The translations under genes and the position numbers were made by a program. Under the pieces are notes generated by a model. The model saw only the letters and a program-made list of their open reading frames with translations, was not told the origin of the DNA and ran no database searches. A DNA stretch of 64,000 nucleotides from Mansonella perstans (taxonomy: Eukaryota; Nematoda; Chromadorea; Rhabditida; Onchocercidae): positions 1 to 64,000 of the forward strand of contig JBAMDO010000038.1 in assembly GCA_037074765.1 (NCBI GenBank), given 5' to 3'. How positions within the stretch are numbered: the stretch's first letter is position 1; every line of letters begins with the position of its first letter. This document shows positions 27,001 through 42,000 of the stretch, one piece after another.

Positions 27001-30000
27001 ATTTTTTGCAACCAATTTTTTAAATTTGACATTTCGTCATAAATAAGCTGCCCTTAGATTGAAATAACGATATCACTGTATCAGAGACATATTAGCATAA
27101 TTTTCATATCGTATTTTTATGATCAGAATGATGAAATATACAAATAAAATTATCCGGAAATTTCAATATAAGTTTTCCAATACTTATTTTCTTTCCAATA
27201 CATATAGGAAAACTTTGCATTTAACATATTTTTTTTTTCTGATATTTTTCTCGAAAATTTTTTGCAGCTATTCCTTCCGTTATTCTATTGATAAGTATTT
27301 TCCTACACATATGATTTATTAAATTCGACTAATTAAAATTATTATCAGTAATTTTTACCACTTACTGTAATTAAATTCTCAAATTTTAAAGTCTTTCAAT
27401 ATATTTTACTCAAAATTTCCTTCTATACTATGAATCGTTCAATGCTTCGTTTGTTTTCTATATATTCTCCTGTAACAGTTACTTAATTTTTAAAACTTTC
27501 CATAATCAAAAAAGTTTGTGACTATTTTTCAATTTGTTGCATATCAAGCGAATGCAACTAAATAATTGAAAAACAAATAATTCAAATTTTTTTTTTGCTA
27601 AACTTTTATTTTTTCTTATTTTTTTTTTTAATTTTTAATTCATTAGGATGAAATTTGAATTTCGAATGACCATGAACTTATCATTAATTGGAATGTAAAA
27701 AGAACTAAAATTTGGGTCAATTGAAATTAGGTTAGTTTTTAAATGAAATCAAAGAAAAATACGAAAGTAAGATAGAATTGCAAATAAAGCAATACAAGAA
27801 CATTTGTTTGATGGAAAGGTAAATGATAAGGCAAAAACTAAGGCAGATATCTTTTACGTGCTCACTGTATCATTTAGGACGGCATTTTTACGTGCAATAT
27901 CTCATTTTTCTTCGAAATTATTAACCTGAATCAAATCGTTGTAAGGATTATTAAAGCTCTATTTGACATGAATTTTTCCATTCCTTAATGAAGTGAAAAA
28001 TAAGCTACATTATTATTTCTCTAACAAGTTAATCATCATTTTAACACTTATTTAAATTTCATCCTAATTCAAAAATCAATATTTAAATTCGTATTGCAAA
28101 TTCCTTTTAAATGATAATGAATTGACATTTCAATCGATTGATTGATTTTCTTAAATTAATTTCATCATATCTATATTTATCAAAACAATTTTTTTATTTT
28201 TTAGTTTCTATTTTTTCAATTAATTTTGTTTAATTAGGGAACAATTAGCAAAGCAATAATGATTGGAAAATAGTTTTTTTTTTCGACAATTAAATAAAAT
28301 CTTTCTGTCGATTTTAGTATAATTAATTGACATCGCTAATTATTGTTACTGTTACTATTCCAATCATTAATTAATCATTATTCAATACAAATAATAGCCT
28401 TTTTTTTTTATATGTACATATAACCTAATTGAGATCCCATCATTAGTCATTTTAAAAGAAAAATTATTATAATGTGTTTATTTTTTAAGCAGAATTCTTC
28501 TTTTAAATTCATGAATAATAATATTTCGAAATGAATTGTTAAATTGTAATTAAATTAAATTTGTCATTTAAGAAGATCCCATGTTACATTGTGCAAATTT
28601 GCAGCACCAATACCCAATTCAAATTGTTTACATGAAATTGATAGTAAAAAAGAATTTATTTTATAAATGAAATATTTTAATAGAAAGAAAAAAATATTTA
28701 TTTCATTGAAAATTTTTCTTTCTCATTAATTACTATTAAATAGTTGTTCTTGTACAAAAAAATTTTTTGCATTTAATTAAATTTGCATAATTTATAATTT
28801 ATTTGGTGAATTTCAGGTAGTTTCATATACATCCAGTCAGGAAACAGTTTGGCTTGCTGGAAACGAGCACCATCGGTTGCATTATCAGGTCTTTTTTTTC
28901 CTGTAGCTTTTTTTGCACTAAATCTGATTAAATCGCCGTTGTAATTTAAATATAATTAATTTACAGCGAATTTTAGATTCACTTTAAAGATCGATTCAAT
29001 TGGACTAGAAAATGCAATTAATTAATTAGATTTTTATAATTAAGTCCCAAAAGTTTTCAATTGATTATGAATAAAATATCTTTTGCTTTTTTTTCAAATT
29101 TTCTATCTTTTCTAAAGTCTTATTTTCTTTCATTATCACTTAAACCTTTCCTTTCTATTCAGATTTCATCAATAGGCTACAAACGTTGCAGAAGGTGATG
29201 CCAGGTTGGCATACCTTGGTTGTCCATTTATTTTTTGGCATACTTTATTGAAAGCATCTCATTGATATTATTATTATTTTTAATTTCCAATCTATCTAAT
29301 ACAATTCCGTGAAATAATACCATCAAATTATTTTCATTAGTATATGTTTATTATCTTAACAAAAAGAAAAAATGAAACAAAATTTGATTGCATTTCTTAT
29401 TTTATTTCTCCATTTCATTCTATTTCAAATATCGATTTTATTTTTTAATCTGTCATCAAATAATTTCAACCACTATTTTTTTCCGTTTATTTCATTTCAC
29501 TCCTAATTAATACCTTACATTTGCTTACTTCATTTCATTCATAATTATTACTTTAGGTCTCATTTTCAGAGCTCTTATCAATCTTCTGGTTCAATTACAC
29601 CATCAACACCTCGTACTTGTAATATATCATTAAACGGAGTAAGGCTGCCTATTTTTCATTGTTTATATTTTTCTTATTTAAATCATTTCATGTTTTAGTA
29701 ATAATTACTATTATTCGATTAGTTCCTTTCATTTCTTAATTTTTAATCTTATTTCAGTAGAACTTATTGCTACATTTGGTTTATTTATTATGATTAGTTT
29801 TTGAGTATAATTATATTTGTTCTTTAATGATTTTTTCTTTCATTTCTTATTTGATTTCATTTGTTTTCTGTTTATTAGTTGTTCCACTATAGATTTATAA
29901 TATCATTTGTATTTGATTTTGTCATTAGAAAAATAACTGAATGAATGAAATATTTTAATAGAGCCATCTGTCAATGACTAGTTGGTCACCTTGCTCAACT

Positions 30001-33000
30001 CCATCACTATCGCCCTGTTGTTCACCATATCATTTACCTGGTTCATGGGCATATGATGTCGTTTATTTACCGTCATGTTTGGAACGATCAATTAAAATTC
30101 AAAAAGGAGCACTTTCACTTGGTATAACATTTTTAGTAAATTTTGATAAAACATTGTGCAAATTTGTTCCTCAAAAAAAAGTAAATAAATAAATAAAATA
30201 AATAAAAAAAAAATAAATTTATTTCACATAGATTTTCAGGTGTTGTATTAAATGCGGAAATTGATAAAGGTATTAATGGTTGTCAGGTGAAAAGTATTTG
30301 TAGCAAAAAAGCTTTGGGACGAGATGGAAGGGTTCAGGTAAACTTTAATAAATTTTGTATGTGCAAATATAATTTTGATGAAATATACTCATTAAAAAAA
30401 TAAGAAAATTTAGACGAATGAAATTTACCATTTTGAATTTTCAATTTTTTTTAAAGTAATCAATAATTAAAACTAATATTAATTATTGAAAAGGGAATTT
30501 AAACATATTTTTCCTTTTTTGTTTAAATTTCCTTCAATTTAAAGGTGAATGATTATATTGTGAAAGTAAATATGGAAAGTTTACGAAATGTTACGAATTC
30601 GCAAGCACGAGCTATTTTGAAAAGAACTAATTTGATTGGTACATGCTGCAAGTTTGTTTTGGTTTAGTTTTATTTTCTCCATAATTTCTCTATATTTACC
30701 AATATTTCCGCTCCGTTGCTGATAAATTGCGAAACTTTAAAGTTCCATATTTTTTCTAACATTTCTTAATTAATTAAATTTAGTGCTCATGGTATGCTAT
30801 ATCTACATAGGGAAAATTTCATTCATATCATCTTTTGTTATTTCGTTTTCATACATCTGCTTCAATGGATTTCTCAAATTTCTTTTTTTCCTTTCACTTT
30901 TAGTGCTTCAAAAATTTATTTGAAAAGCAAAAAAAAAAGCAAAGGGATTAAAAAAATTTTAACACTTGATGCGTTCGAATTTTTTCTTCATACTAAATTT
31001 TTCCTTCACAGTCTAGATAGGTTATATTTCTTTTGATTATAATAAACTATACTGTATACTATAGGAGTAGCTTTGTACCAAAATTTATTCAACGATAATG
31101 GAAATATCACAATTAGCAAAGAAAAGAAATTGCAAAAGATCTTGAAGGCTATGCTTAAATACTGTTGCGATAAAATTTAAAGAAAAAAATGACGAATGAA
31201 AAGGAGGAATAAAAAGTAACGAGCGAAGATAGTAATTAATTAACAAAAAGGAATATCATTAGTGCTCTTCATTAAGCACTCAAAAATACAATTAAAATTT
31301 ATTAGTTTGCTTGCCTGAAGAAAGGTGAGATAGGATATGGTAAAAAGTAATGGACGAAGATAATAATTAATAAGAAAAAATCAATTATTAAATTAATTTT
31401 TTTATTAAATTCTCAATTGACTTAACTGAAGAGAGAATAAAATAGGATATAAAGTAATCTAATGGTAATTATCCACAATAAAATCTTAATTATTTTTTTT
31501 AGTTACACAATCAGAATCTATTTACTCTTTCTTTTTCGTAATTTGAATTTATAAATATTCTTCTTTGCAGCATAACTTATATCACTGCATCGGATGCAAA
31601 AATCTGGAAAGAAAAATATCATCATGAAATAGACACTCAGTTACCGGTAGTTAACAGACTTTCACCCAAGTAATTTATATATCTTTATTGCAATATCTAA
31701 ATGAAGAAAAGGAGAGGAAATCATTAATTAATTTTGCTTATGTATATTATCTTAAAAAAAAAAAGGAAAAAAAAAACTCTTTTTTTACTATTTGAAAAAA
31801 TATTGGTTATTTTTTTTCAGGATTTTCCCGAAATTCTATCGTAGTTCATATCATGATGTGGGACAGCAAGGTTCTTTTGATAGTGATGCATTTGTTTCGG
31901 AAGTTTCCGCTGCACCATCCGAAATTTCATCAAAGGATAAAAAACAACTAGATAATGTTCCAGTTAATAAGAAATTGATCGAAGAATTCGTTTACAATTT
32001 TGTTCAAGTAATTATATTAATTTTTTTTAAAATAATTTAAAATAACTTTTTTTTTTGTTTGAATTGATTCCAAAAATCAAAACTTATTAAAGGATTAATT
32101 AAAACCAAGCATTTGAATTTCTTAACAAATGAGACGAATCATGATAAATGCCATCTATTTACTTTTTCTTATCTCCCTGTCTCTATCTATCATTTTTCCT
32201 GTCTCTAAATGCATTTAAAATTACAAATACTTTTCATACAAATTATACTTTGTTCTGGGTAACAATAATTACCAATCAGTATTAACCGTACTTAAAAAAT
32301 TTTTTTCATAAAAAAATTGTAAAAGTTTAAATTTAATTGATAAATTTTATTAAAAGTAATATTAATTTGTAGAAAAAATGTTTTTATATTTGTAAAAAAA
32401 TGATATTTTTATTTTCAAACAAATTTTGATAAAAAGCTATAATTTTGTACGGTAAATTTCATCTTAAAAATCTACAGGATCAATTAGGACAATTAATTAA
32501 AGGTATTGTTCATTAAAAAACAATTTAGCAAATATACGTTTTAACTCTCGTTTTCATTCTTTTATAAATCAGTATGTTTTTTTTTTCTTTTTGCTAAATC
32601 TCTCTCTCTCTCATATTCATACTATTTTTCCTTTTTTGTAAATTTTGAAAGAAAAATTTCATAAAAATTCCAATTGTCTTTTTAAATCCCTCTCTTTCTC
32701 TCGTGTTCGTACTATTTTTTATTTTCTGTAAATTTTGAATGAATCGTCTTTTTTAAATCTCTCTCTTTCTCTCTTGTATTCGTACTGTTTTTTCTTTTTT
32801 CTAAATTTTGGAAGAAAAATTTCATAAAAGTTTCAATTATATTTTTTAATGACCCTATTTTAAAATTTAAATAAGGGCGCTATTTCTTTCATATATATAT
32901 ATGTATATATAATGGAAATATACATATATTTTTTGGAGTAACTAATAGGACGAATGATTTTGAAATATAAAATGAAGGGATATTAACAAAATAAATTTGT

Positions 33001-36000
33001 TTTTCTTTAAAAGCCCTACTTGACTTTAGCTTTATTTATAGTCTGTAACAGAAGATTGAAAGGGAAGTAAGCAATTTGACAAGTTTGTTAACAATGTTTA
33101 TGTTAAAAGCCAAGTGGAAAGAAGAACCATTAAAATAGCATTAAACATTTTTCGCGTGTTGAGAGCTATCTTTTCTTCATTTATTTCAATTTTCAAGCCA
33201 AATGAAACGCTTATGATTTTTCTTGACATTTTTCAAATTTATTGAATTTTTTTTTGTTATTTTTTCTCTTTTAATTCTTTAACTATGTAATTTTTAAAAG
33301 TTTAACTAGTGGGACAAATTTTTCAAATTTCATATCAGATTTTAAATTTCTTATTTTTCATCAAATTTTGATTATATCAGAGGAAATTTGAATTTTTAAA
33401 AAAAATATTGATTTTAATTACAGTGAAATGTAATTTTAGATAGTTATAAAAGATATAGGGTTGGAACTGAATACTTCTAAACAATCTTTACTAAGTAAAC
33501 TAATCGAAACGACACCATCAACAAGTACAGCACTACAGGAAGTTCGTTTCTCCTCAATTTGGAAGTAGCATTAGAACTTTTACCATTAGAATCATTAGGT
33601 CAAAAAAAATGAAAACTCTTGTTATCCAAATATATTTATGTTTTTTTATGAAACAAATACATAAGAGAAGCAGGATTTGGAAACGGAAAAAATTATCGGA
33701 ATCAATGAATTTCAAATTCTTCCCAAATGCCTTATAGGCATTGTTGCACCGTAATTATCAATTTTTCTAAAAAAACTATGCAGATTTTAGGTTCCTAAGC
33801 AGTCAACATCATCTACAGCAAGACCAGATTTTTCGGAAATTTTACATAAGAATAGAAATCAGGAGCTAATCGATGGCAAAATTACCGATTCATTCGTAAA
33901 CGAAGGAGAATTTGAAAACGGAAAGAATTATCCGTTAGCACCAATAAAGGAAAAAGATTCGGAAATGAATGGGAGGACGAAAAGTAGAAGTGAAGAGTAT
34001 GTTCTTGCAATGATTAATGTTGAAATGTTTTGCATACTCTTTAATTAATTTCAATCAATCAGTGATTAAAATCCAATTAATTAATTAATATATCTGTTAG
34101 AGATTGAAAAGTAAATTTTAGAATGTAATATCATTTCAATGCTTTAAAAATTTCATCTATCCGTCATAAAAATTTCGCAGCTTCATTAAATTTAATAATT
34201 TGAATTATATTTTTCAGCGTTAATTATTTTCATTATTTTTTTGAATTATTTTCATGTTAAGATGGCAGAAAAAATCGATAACGGAGCTACCCTTGGAACA
34301 GTTAAATTTGATCTCGGGAACTGAACAATCAATTACTCCGAATGAGATTAAGCAAAATTGTTCAACTGAAACTGAACTAATCAATCCATCGTTACCAGCA
34401 GTTTTATCAGACAATTCGTCTTCTTCACCACTTCCATCAACAAAATGCCTGGTATATTCATGCACCAGTTTTTAAAATTTTTAAATTTAAAAATGCATTT
34501 TAACCATTTCGAATGGAATTGCTGAACACTCGTTTTTAGTTTTAATGTAGAATACTCCCATTTTTCTTTTAATATATTTATTTTATGTACTAGTATTAGT
34601 GAAAGAAAGCCGGAATATAGATTTATCAATTCTGGGAAGTTTCAAATAATAATTACATTTGGTTCACATAGTACATAATACTGATATTACTTCTGTATTT
34701 ATGTTGTTTTGAAAATTCACCTAAAAAGCACAAATCTGAAAAGATACTTTTACAGCCAGCCACGTCGAATCGTTTCATATCCTGGGGTCCAACAAAGACG
34801 GTCGTGCTACATCGTGAGCCATATCAGTCATTCGGTAAGTTAAAAAACAAAAAATCAACTTGGCTTGAAAAGTAATAAAATAGAACACTTGTAATCCAGA
34901 CGTATAACATTAAAACACTTCAAAAATCTTCGTATCTTAGACATATTTTTTTGAATTTTTTGTCTCTACTTGTAGCTTAGCATCTTTAAGTGATTTAAAT
35001 TAATTTTGACAAGCTAATTGCAGGTATTAGTATTGTTGGCGGACGCGTGGAAGTAAGTCATAAAAGTGGACAACCTGGAAGCACTGTTTCCGGTATTTTT
35101 GTCAAATCGGTCTTGCCAAATTCACCAGCTGGTCTTTCTAACATGATGAATATAGGTGATCGACTGATTAGTGTAAGTGATTTGAAAACTATAGTATGAA
35201 TGTAAACAATCATACTATGTAATAGATGGCAGTTGTTTTGATCAAAATGACTATAAGGTCGAGGGAAATGAAAACAGATGAGGAAAAAAAAACAAGATTT
35301 TTAGGCAAGTGAAAACAATTAAAACCAAATTAATAATTGAAAAATTAGTTATTAGTATCATAATGATGCTAATGTTACTTCAAGTTTTAGGTAAACGATC
35401 ATGATTTGTGTGAAGCTACGCATGATCAAGCAGTTCAGGTTATAAAAAATGCCAAAAATCCAGTGAAATTTGTTGTCCAAAGTCTTCAGAGTTTTCCATC
35501 ACATCAAGTAAAATTATTCAGTGTTAAAAAGAGAAATGAAAACTTTAAGGATTGAAATTTATTTTTGAAAATTTGAAAAATCTATGTTTATCTTACTGTA
35601 TTTCCTGTGAGAAAAAAATTTATTCTTTTTAGCCGAATAATTTGATTGATTTTAAGGCTGGAAAGAAAGATGAGAAAAGAGAAGAAAATGAAAAATTTAT
35701 GAGTAATTCAAGTTTAACAACAGGCACATTGAACGTTTCAGAAGTTCCAACTAATGTATGCTTTTTCATTTAAAATTTTACTAAACATTTTTACAAATTT
35801 TATTTTAATGTTTACAAGAAAAAGCATATCAATGTGTAATGTCTGTTATTTCTATTCCAAAATTAAATTTTTTAAAATTCAAATATTTGAAAAAATTTGA
35901 CATTTATTCCTTCGTTTATAATTTGTATTAAAGAATAAGTTTGAATAGATTTTTATAAGTCATGAAATGTCCCTATTAGGATACTGTTGCATATGATGGT

Positions 36001-39000
36001 CATCATCGAGGATTGCCAGCAATCAACGAAATTACGAGAAGAGAAAGCTTAACTTCCGCTGCATCAAAAATTAAATCACAGAAAAGGGATGAATTTAACG
36101 ACATGAAAGTTCATGAAACAGCTGAAAATATCACGAAAATATCAGTTAGTATGAATGTTAGTTTCTGTCAAGCATTTTTTTTTTAAAAATTTGAAATTTT
36201 CATGAATAAAAAAGCGAGTTAATTAATTATTAATACGTACAGCTATGACTCATCATTTTGATAGTTTAATCTTTTAAATTTTTTTCCGTTTCATGCTGCA
36301 TAAATTAGAATCTCTTTGAAAAATCATAGGGATAATTTTTTCTACAATTTTTAAAAAAGATTTTTTTCGGAATGTTGTGCATGAGAGAAATTTCTTGATA
36401 GTATTTACTTAGGGTTATTTTATGTTGCGTTTTCCAGGATGAAAAGATTGAGGAAGCGGAGAGTTTGAAAAAGTTATCAGGAAATATTGATATAAAGAGT
36501 GAAATAGGAACGAGAAAATTTAGTGATAAAAAGAATGGAACAGGAAATATGAGTAGTAAAAGTGAAAGACGACGAAGAATTGATTTGAATAGTGCAGCTG
36601 CGCTACAAAAGCTTGATGATGATTCGGAAGAGGAAGATCAGTTCTTCTATACAAAAAGTATATATTAAGAAATATCCATTTCATTTTCAATTTTATATAA
36701 AAAAGAACCATTCAAATATTTTATTTTATTAATTAAAATATGGAACAATCATAGCAGTTTGAATTTCTTGACGTTCAATGAAGAATTTTAACGTGTTACG
36801 TTAAAATGGACACATAAATAAATTAACTATTATTATGTGTATTATTTTCATATAATTTAGATAAAATAAATCGAAAGTACGGTGAATCGTTGGGTGATAC
36901 GATATTGCTTAAGTTAGATAAGGTGCCACGTGGAGGCCTTGGTTTATCACTTGCAAGTGATAACGATCGGATGACTGTTTTAGTGGTTGCAGTTAAACCC
37001 ACATGTCCATTATCGGTGAAAATTGGTGACGAATTACTTGAGGTATTTTTTTATGTGTTATTAATGATATTAAATAGTGTAAATTTATTAAAATAGAAAA
37101 TTTGATAAAAATTACAAATAAAAAAGAGGTAGAGAAGGAAAGATAGGCGAAGGAAAAAAGTGAAGATATTTTTAAACTGCGAAGAGAAGCTTGATTATTT
37201 AAGTTATTACTTAATTATACTTTGATTATTTAATAATTTTATCATTTTCTTCTGGATAATATTTTGTTTCTCCTTCTACATAACATTGCTGAAATTAATA
37301 GGTAAATGGAAAAGTACTTATCGGTTTGTCACATTTGGCTGCTTCAACAATAATACGCGAATGTTGTGAAGATGGCATCTTGGAATTATTACTGTTAAGG
37401 AGATTCAGTGCATTGGTAACTTTTTTTTAATTAAAAATTTTTTAAATACAGAAATTTTCATTGAGAAACGCAGTAGTGTTTTAAAAAAAATATATATATA
37501 AATATGAAAAGGTCTGAGTTATTTACGTTTAATTTATGAAATTAAATACATTTATGTTCACATTTATTCCTTAAATAATTTTAAGTTTTAAAATAAAGTC
37601 AAATTTTATAAGTCATAACAAATAGCCATTTAATGGAGTCTTTCAAAGAATCAGAAAATTTAATTTTAATTTGTTTACATTTTAAATCATTAATTTAAAA
37701 AGTATTTTAATTCATAATTATTTGGTGCTAGATAGTATATTAGCATCATATTGTCATTCAGCTCTAATTCTTATTTGGAGTTATTACCCACTTTTTCCTA
37801 CACTGTTTTGAAAAATAACAATTATTTAACGAAATATGCTTAAATTTATTGTTTTTTTTGATCATTGTAATCTCTATAACTTTATGATAGAATTCATGTC
37901 TTTCCATTGAAATTCTACTTGCTTTTTTTTCAATACTTTATCCAAACTTGTCAATTTCTCCATTTCATTTTTTTGCGAAATTAAATGGAAAAATAGATTG
38001 ATGGAAAATAAGATTTGAAAAAAAAGATCTCTTAACATCCTCTGAAATTTAATTATATTCTTGAACTTTCTGAAACTTGAAAATGAGATTGAATTCGGTA
38101 ATTTCAAGAATTAGTCAAACTTTTTTCTTTTTTTTACTCTTCGTTTTGTCGGTCAAGTATTTTAACTCCTAAATTATATTCGATTGCTCCTGACTTTCGA
38201 ATATGACATTTAGATATAGTTGTAAAGAAGTTTAAATTAGTGAATGTTTCTTTTGAAAAAATTAGATTGAAATGAAATAATGGTGTTCCTTCTAAATTAC
38301 GTAGTTGTATTATTGATGTTTACGAAGAATATAAGCAGTAATAAAATGTAACACTTTTTGAATTTTAATTTGAAATTAATTTGAATCTAACTTTATTTTA
38401 ATTTGAATTTGAATATTCGGCATAATGTGCACCATGATGAAAATAGAACCATACCTGCTTCTAACATTCAAATTATATGAATTTTTAGGGTCTAACCTAA
38501 ACTATCCAAGATAAGGACTTTGTATTATTTGCTCATTTATAGAAGCTTATTTTCATTTAGAGTTCAACACATCATTTACGTACTTCATGTACTGTTTCTT
38601 TAAGTTAACAAATTAAATTTATCGCTTTTGACAATATTGGCAGTAAAATTTGATGTCACACAAATTTCTCATTAAGCCTAAAACGTTCACTGTTACATTC
38701 ATGAAGCACTAGACTTAAAATATCGATGTTATGCCGATGTTCCATTAGGCATAAAATATTCAATGAGTTGTTTGCATCAGATCTTGTTACATCGAAGATT
38801 ATTGTGTTTGACGTAATTTAATTTATTCTGCAATATGAATATTTTAATAAGTTTCTTGTATATTTGATAACCGGGAAGTCATTTATGGTATGTGGAAATA
38901 AGTTGATGAGAATATTGTTTAACGTAATTTAATTCATCCTGCAATATGAATATTTTAATTAATTTCTTGTATATTTGATAACCAGGAAGTCATTTATAGT

Positions 39001-42000
39001 GTGTAGAAATAAACTGATGAGAATATAGAATAAGTTTCTATGGATAGTCTTATTTAGGTTCAATTTAAAGCCAAGACATGAGTGAGCCTTAATGTGTCAT
39101 TTTTTTCTCCCTCTCTTTAGTTCTCTTTCTCTCTCATCTTTACTTCTTTCTACCTCTCTCTGTCTCTTTCATTTATTTCAAGACGGAAACAATTTAAACT
39201 TTGGCCTTATTTTATTATAGTTGCATCTAGTGAAAAATGATTGCTGAAGAGGGATGAATAATGTTAGTAGAAAAAGGAGAGCATTTTATTTTGCTATTTC
39301 GCCTTTGGGAACATTAGAGAGAGAGAAGTTTTTGGCTTAGGCCTTTCTCGCTTATCAGTTAAACATTCATTTTATCATGCCAAAATTTCTCTTCCAACTA
39401 ACTTTATCTCTAAACTAAAAGATTAATAAAATTTTAGTCTAATTTCTATAGTTTATAGGAATCATGAAAGAGATCTTTGAAGTTTGTATTGTTATTATTT
39501 TTGCTTGCATCATTATGCTTATCACAATTATAAATCATTATTAGAATTATTATAATAATAATTACATAATGCTAGCATTGTTACTGTTATCATGTTATTG
39601 CTTCGGCATTATTGTCATCATTTTCTTTGAAATATAATCATCACTGTAATTAATAATTATTATACATGATTACATGATTATGTTCTTTGATAATGTCTTT
39701 TAATTCGTTTTTCATTTTATTTTGTTTTTATTGTAAATTCGTCTAAAATTTTTAATCTGAAATGCACAAATCTTTCTGTGACTATGTTATATTGTTTATG
39801 TTATTAACAAAATGTTATATTATTTACGCATACACAAGAAATCAATGTGGTCAAATATTTAAACGATTCTTAAAATCATTCTACTTGGAATGGAAATAGA
39901 AACGAAATGGTTGCTTAAAAGTTAATGATTTTCAAATGTATTTGACAAAATTAATCAAAAAAATAATAATTACTAAAATTTCATTCATTATTTTGTTCAA
40001 ATTTGAAGAAGTAAAACGAGAAAGGTGTGGGATAGATGTGACTTCTGTCGATCTCTTCAATATCCGGTGCTAATCAAACTTTATCGGCATTAAACGTAAT
40101 GATGCGTATTCTAATGAAAAATGCTCTCTCAATTAATTGATTGATTCCTAATTTGATAAGGCTAACATTGTATTAGCTATCAGAATTACTTATTACTCTT
40201 CCATATGCTTAAGTTTGAATCATTTTTTGATCGATATTTTTCATTTCATTTTTACATCTTTTGCTATATATTCTCATTTGTAATTATAAGGGATTTTAAA
40301 TTAGCGAAAGAGAGTCACGTGGTCATTTGCTTGATGCAAAGTATAAAGTAGTTTAAGATAAAAAAATCTATGATTGTGAATCAATGATACTCTATCCCTT
40401 GCTTGTTATCTTTTCCATATATTTACGATTGATTAAAAGATGTTTAACTTTTTCAATTTCTCTTTTCCTTTGATAATTAATTAATTCTACTTTCACTAAT
40501 AAGTTCACTAATTTTATTTTCATCTAATTATTTTCAATAATTTTGCTAAGACTTATATAAACTTTTGGAAGTAATATCTTCTCATTCATTTATTACATTT
40601 GTTGAATGAATCCAAAAAATTACCATACTTTTCCCTACTTGTGAAAATTAATTGCTGAAAGTGTTACAAGTAAAAATATTTCATTAATAAGGCAGTCTTT
40701 CATAATGCTAAATATGACAGAAATAATTTCACATAAATTTTATTGAAAGTAAATATTTATTGACTGTCAACATCCAAGCCTTTCTACTTCTTCTCTCTCT
40801 TTTTTTCCCTCAACAGTATCCTTAAATTGAATCCATCATATCCTTTGTTCAATAAACTTCTTAAACATCTCAATACCTGTACATATCATCTTTTATGTTG
40901 CTTTCAGACCCATTATTTCTATCTCTTCATCCGTTTTTATTTCTCCCTCTTCTATTCTTTCTATTACTACAGTTCCACGCCTCGCTATCGTAAATACATC
41001 TTCTATTGGCATTGAAAATGGTAAATGCACAGGCCTTGGCTTTTTGCTGTGAAATTTGATGAATTTATTATTAGTTAGGTAATTTTATACAATTTAATAA
41101 TTTGAAATAAAATGCAATTAAATTTCTATATTTCTATTTTTCTTATTTTGATTTTTTTTCCTACACTTCCCAGCAAGATATATATATCTGCGGTGGTAGC
41201 ATATATTGAATGTAACTAATTCAGCACGCAAAGTGATATTTGTGTGTTATTGTCATGTTTGTAATAGATGCAAAGAATGTTTACTTCTATAAATAAATTG
41301 TATTTTCATATATTTACTAATATTACTAATAAATTAAATGATATTTGTCTATAATTATATTTATTAAGGATTTATTGATTTCGTTTCTAAACTTTTTTTT
41401 TTGTGAAATATTTTCATTTTAAAGGATGTTACTGTAAAATGATTTGAATGTGCAGAGTCCTCGAAAAGTCGATGTATTAGAATTCTTTCTTATGTTGTTA
41501 TTTTTTTTTCGCAAATTATTTTTTCAATTGAACTTTTTTTTTGCATCACAAATTTTTTCATTGATTAAAATTCAATGAATTTATTCTCGGAAAATTTAAT
41601 ATGGAAACTTTCATAATAAAGTTTAATTATAATTTATAGAAAATATAGCAAAAAAAATAGATTGTAAACTTTTCTACTAAACAGATAATATTACACTAAA
41701 TTATTGCAATTGAGTCTTGTTGTTATTTGCAACAACAGTAAGCATTCAGTAAATAAATATAATATTACTCTTATCATTATCGAATTAATCTTTCGTAATA
41801 AATATTTATAATGGTTTTTTTCTGTTCTCTTAAAATTTTGTTTGAAAAAAAAAAGATTTTTGGCGTAATTTTTGCTTTCTTAAGCGGGAAATTGAAGAAT
41901 CGAAATGGCTGCGAATATTTTAACTATGTAATAGAGTGAAATGAAAAGAAAAATTTTTTTTAATCAAATGAATGAATAAAATCATTTATAGGCAATTACT

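Noticed and set aside
32478..32502. 25-bp micro-exon candidate (TCTACAG|GATCAATTAGG...AAAG|GTATTG) in mpz-1
   Set aside because: Including it shifts the frame so that exon 33440-33541 reads into TAA; skipping it joins both flanking exons in phase 0.
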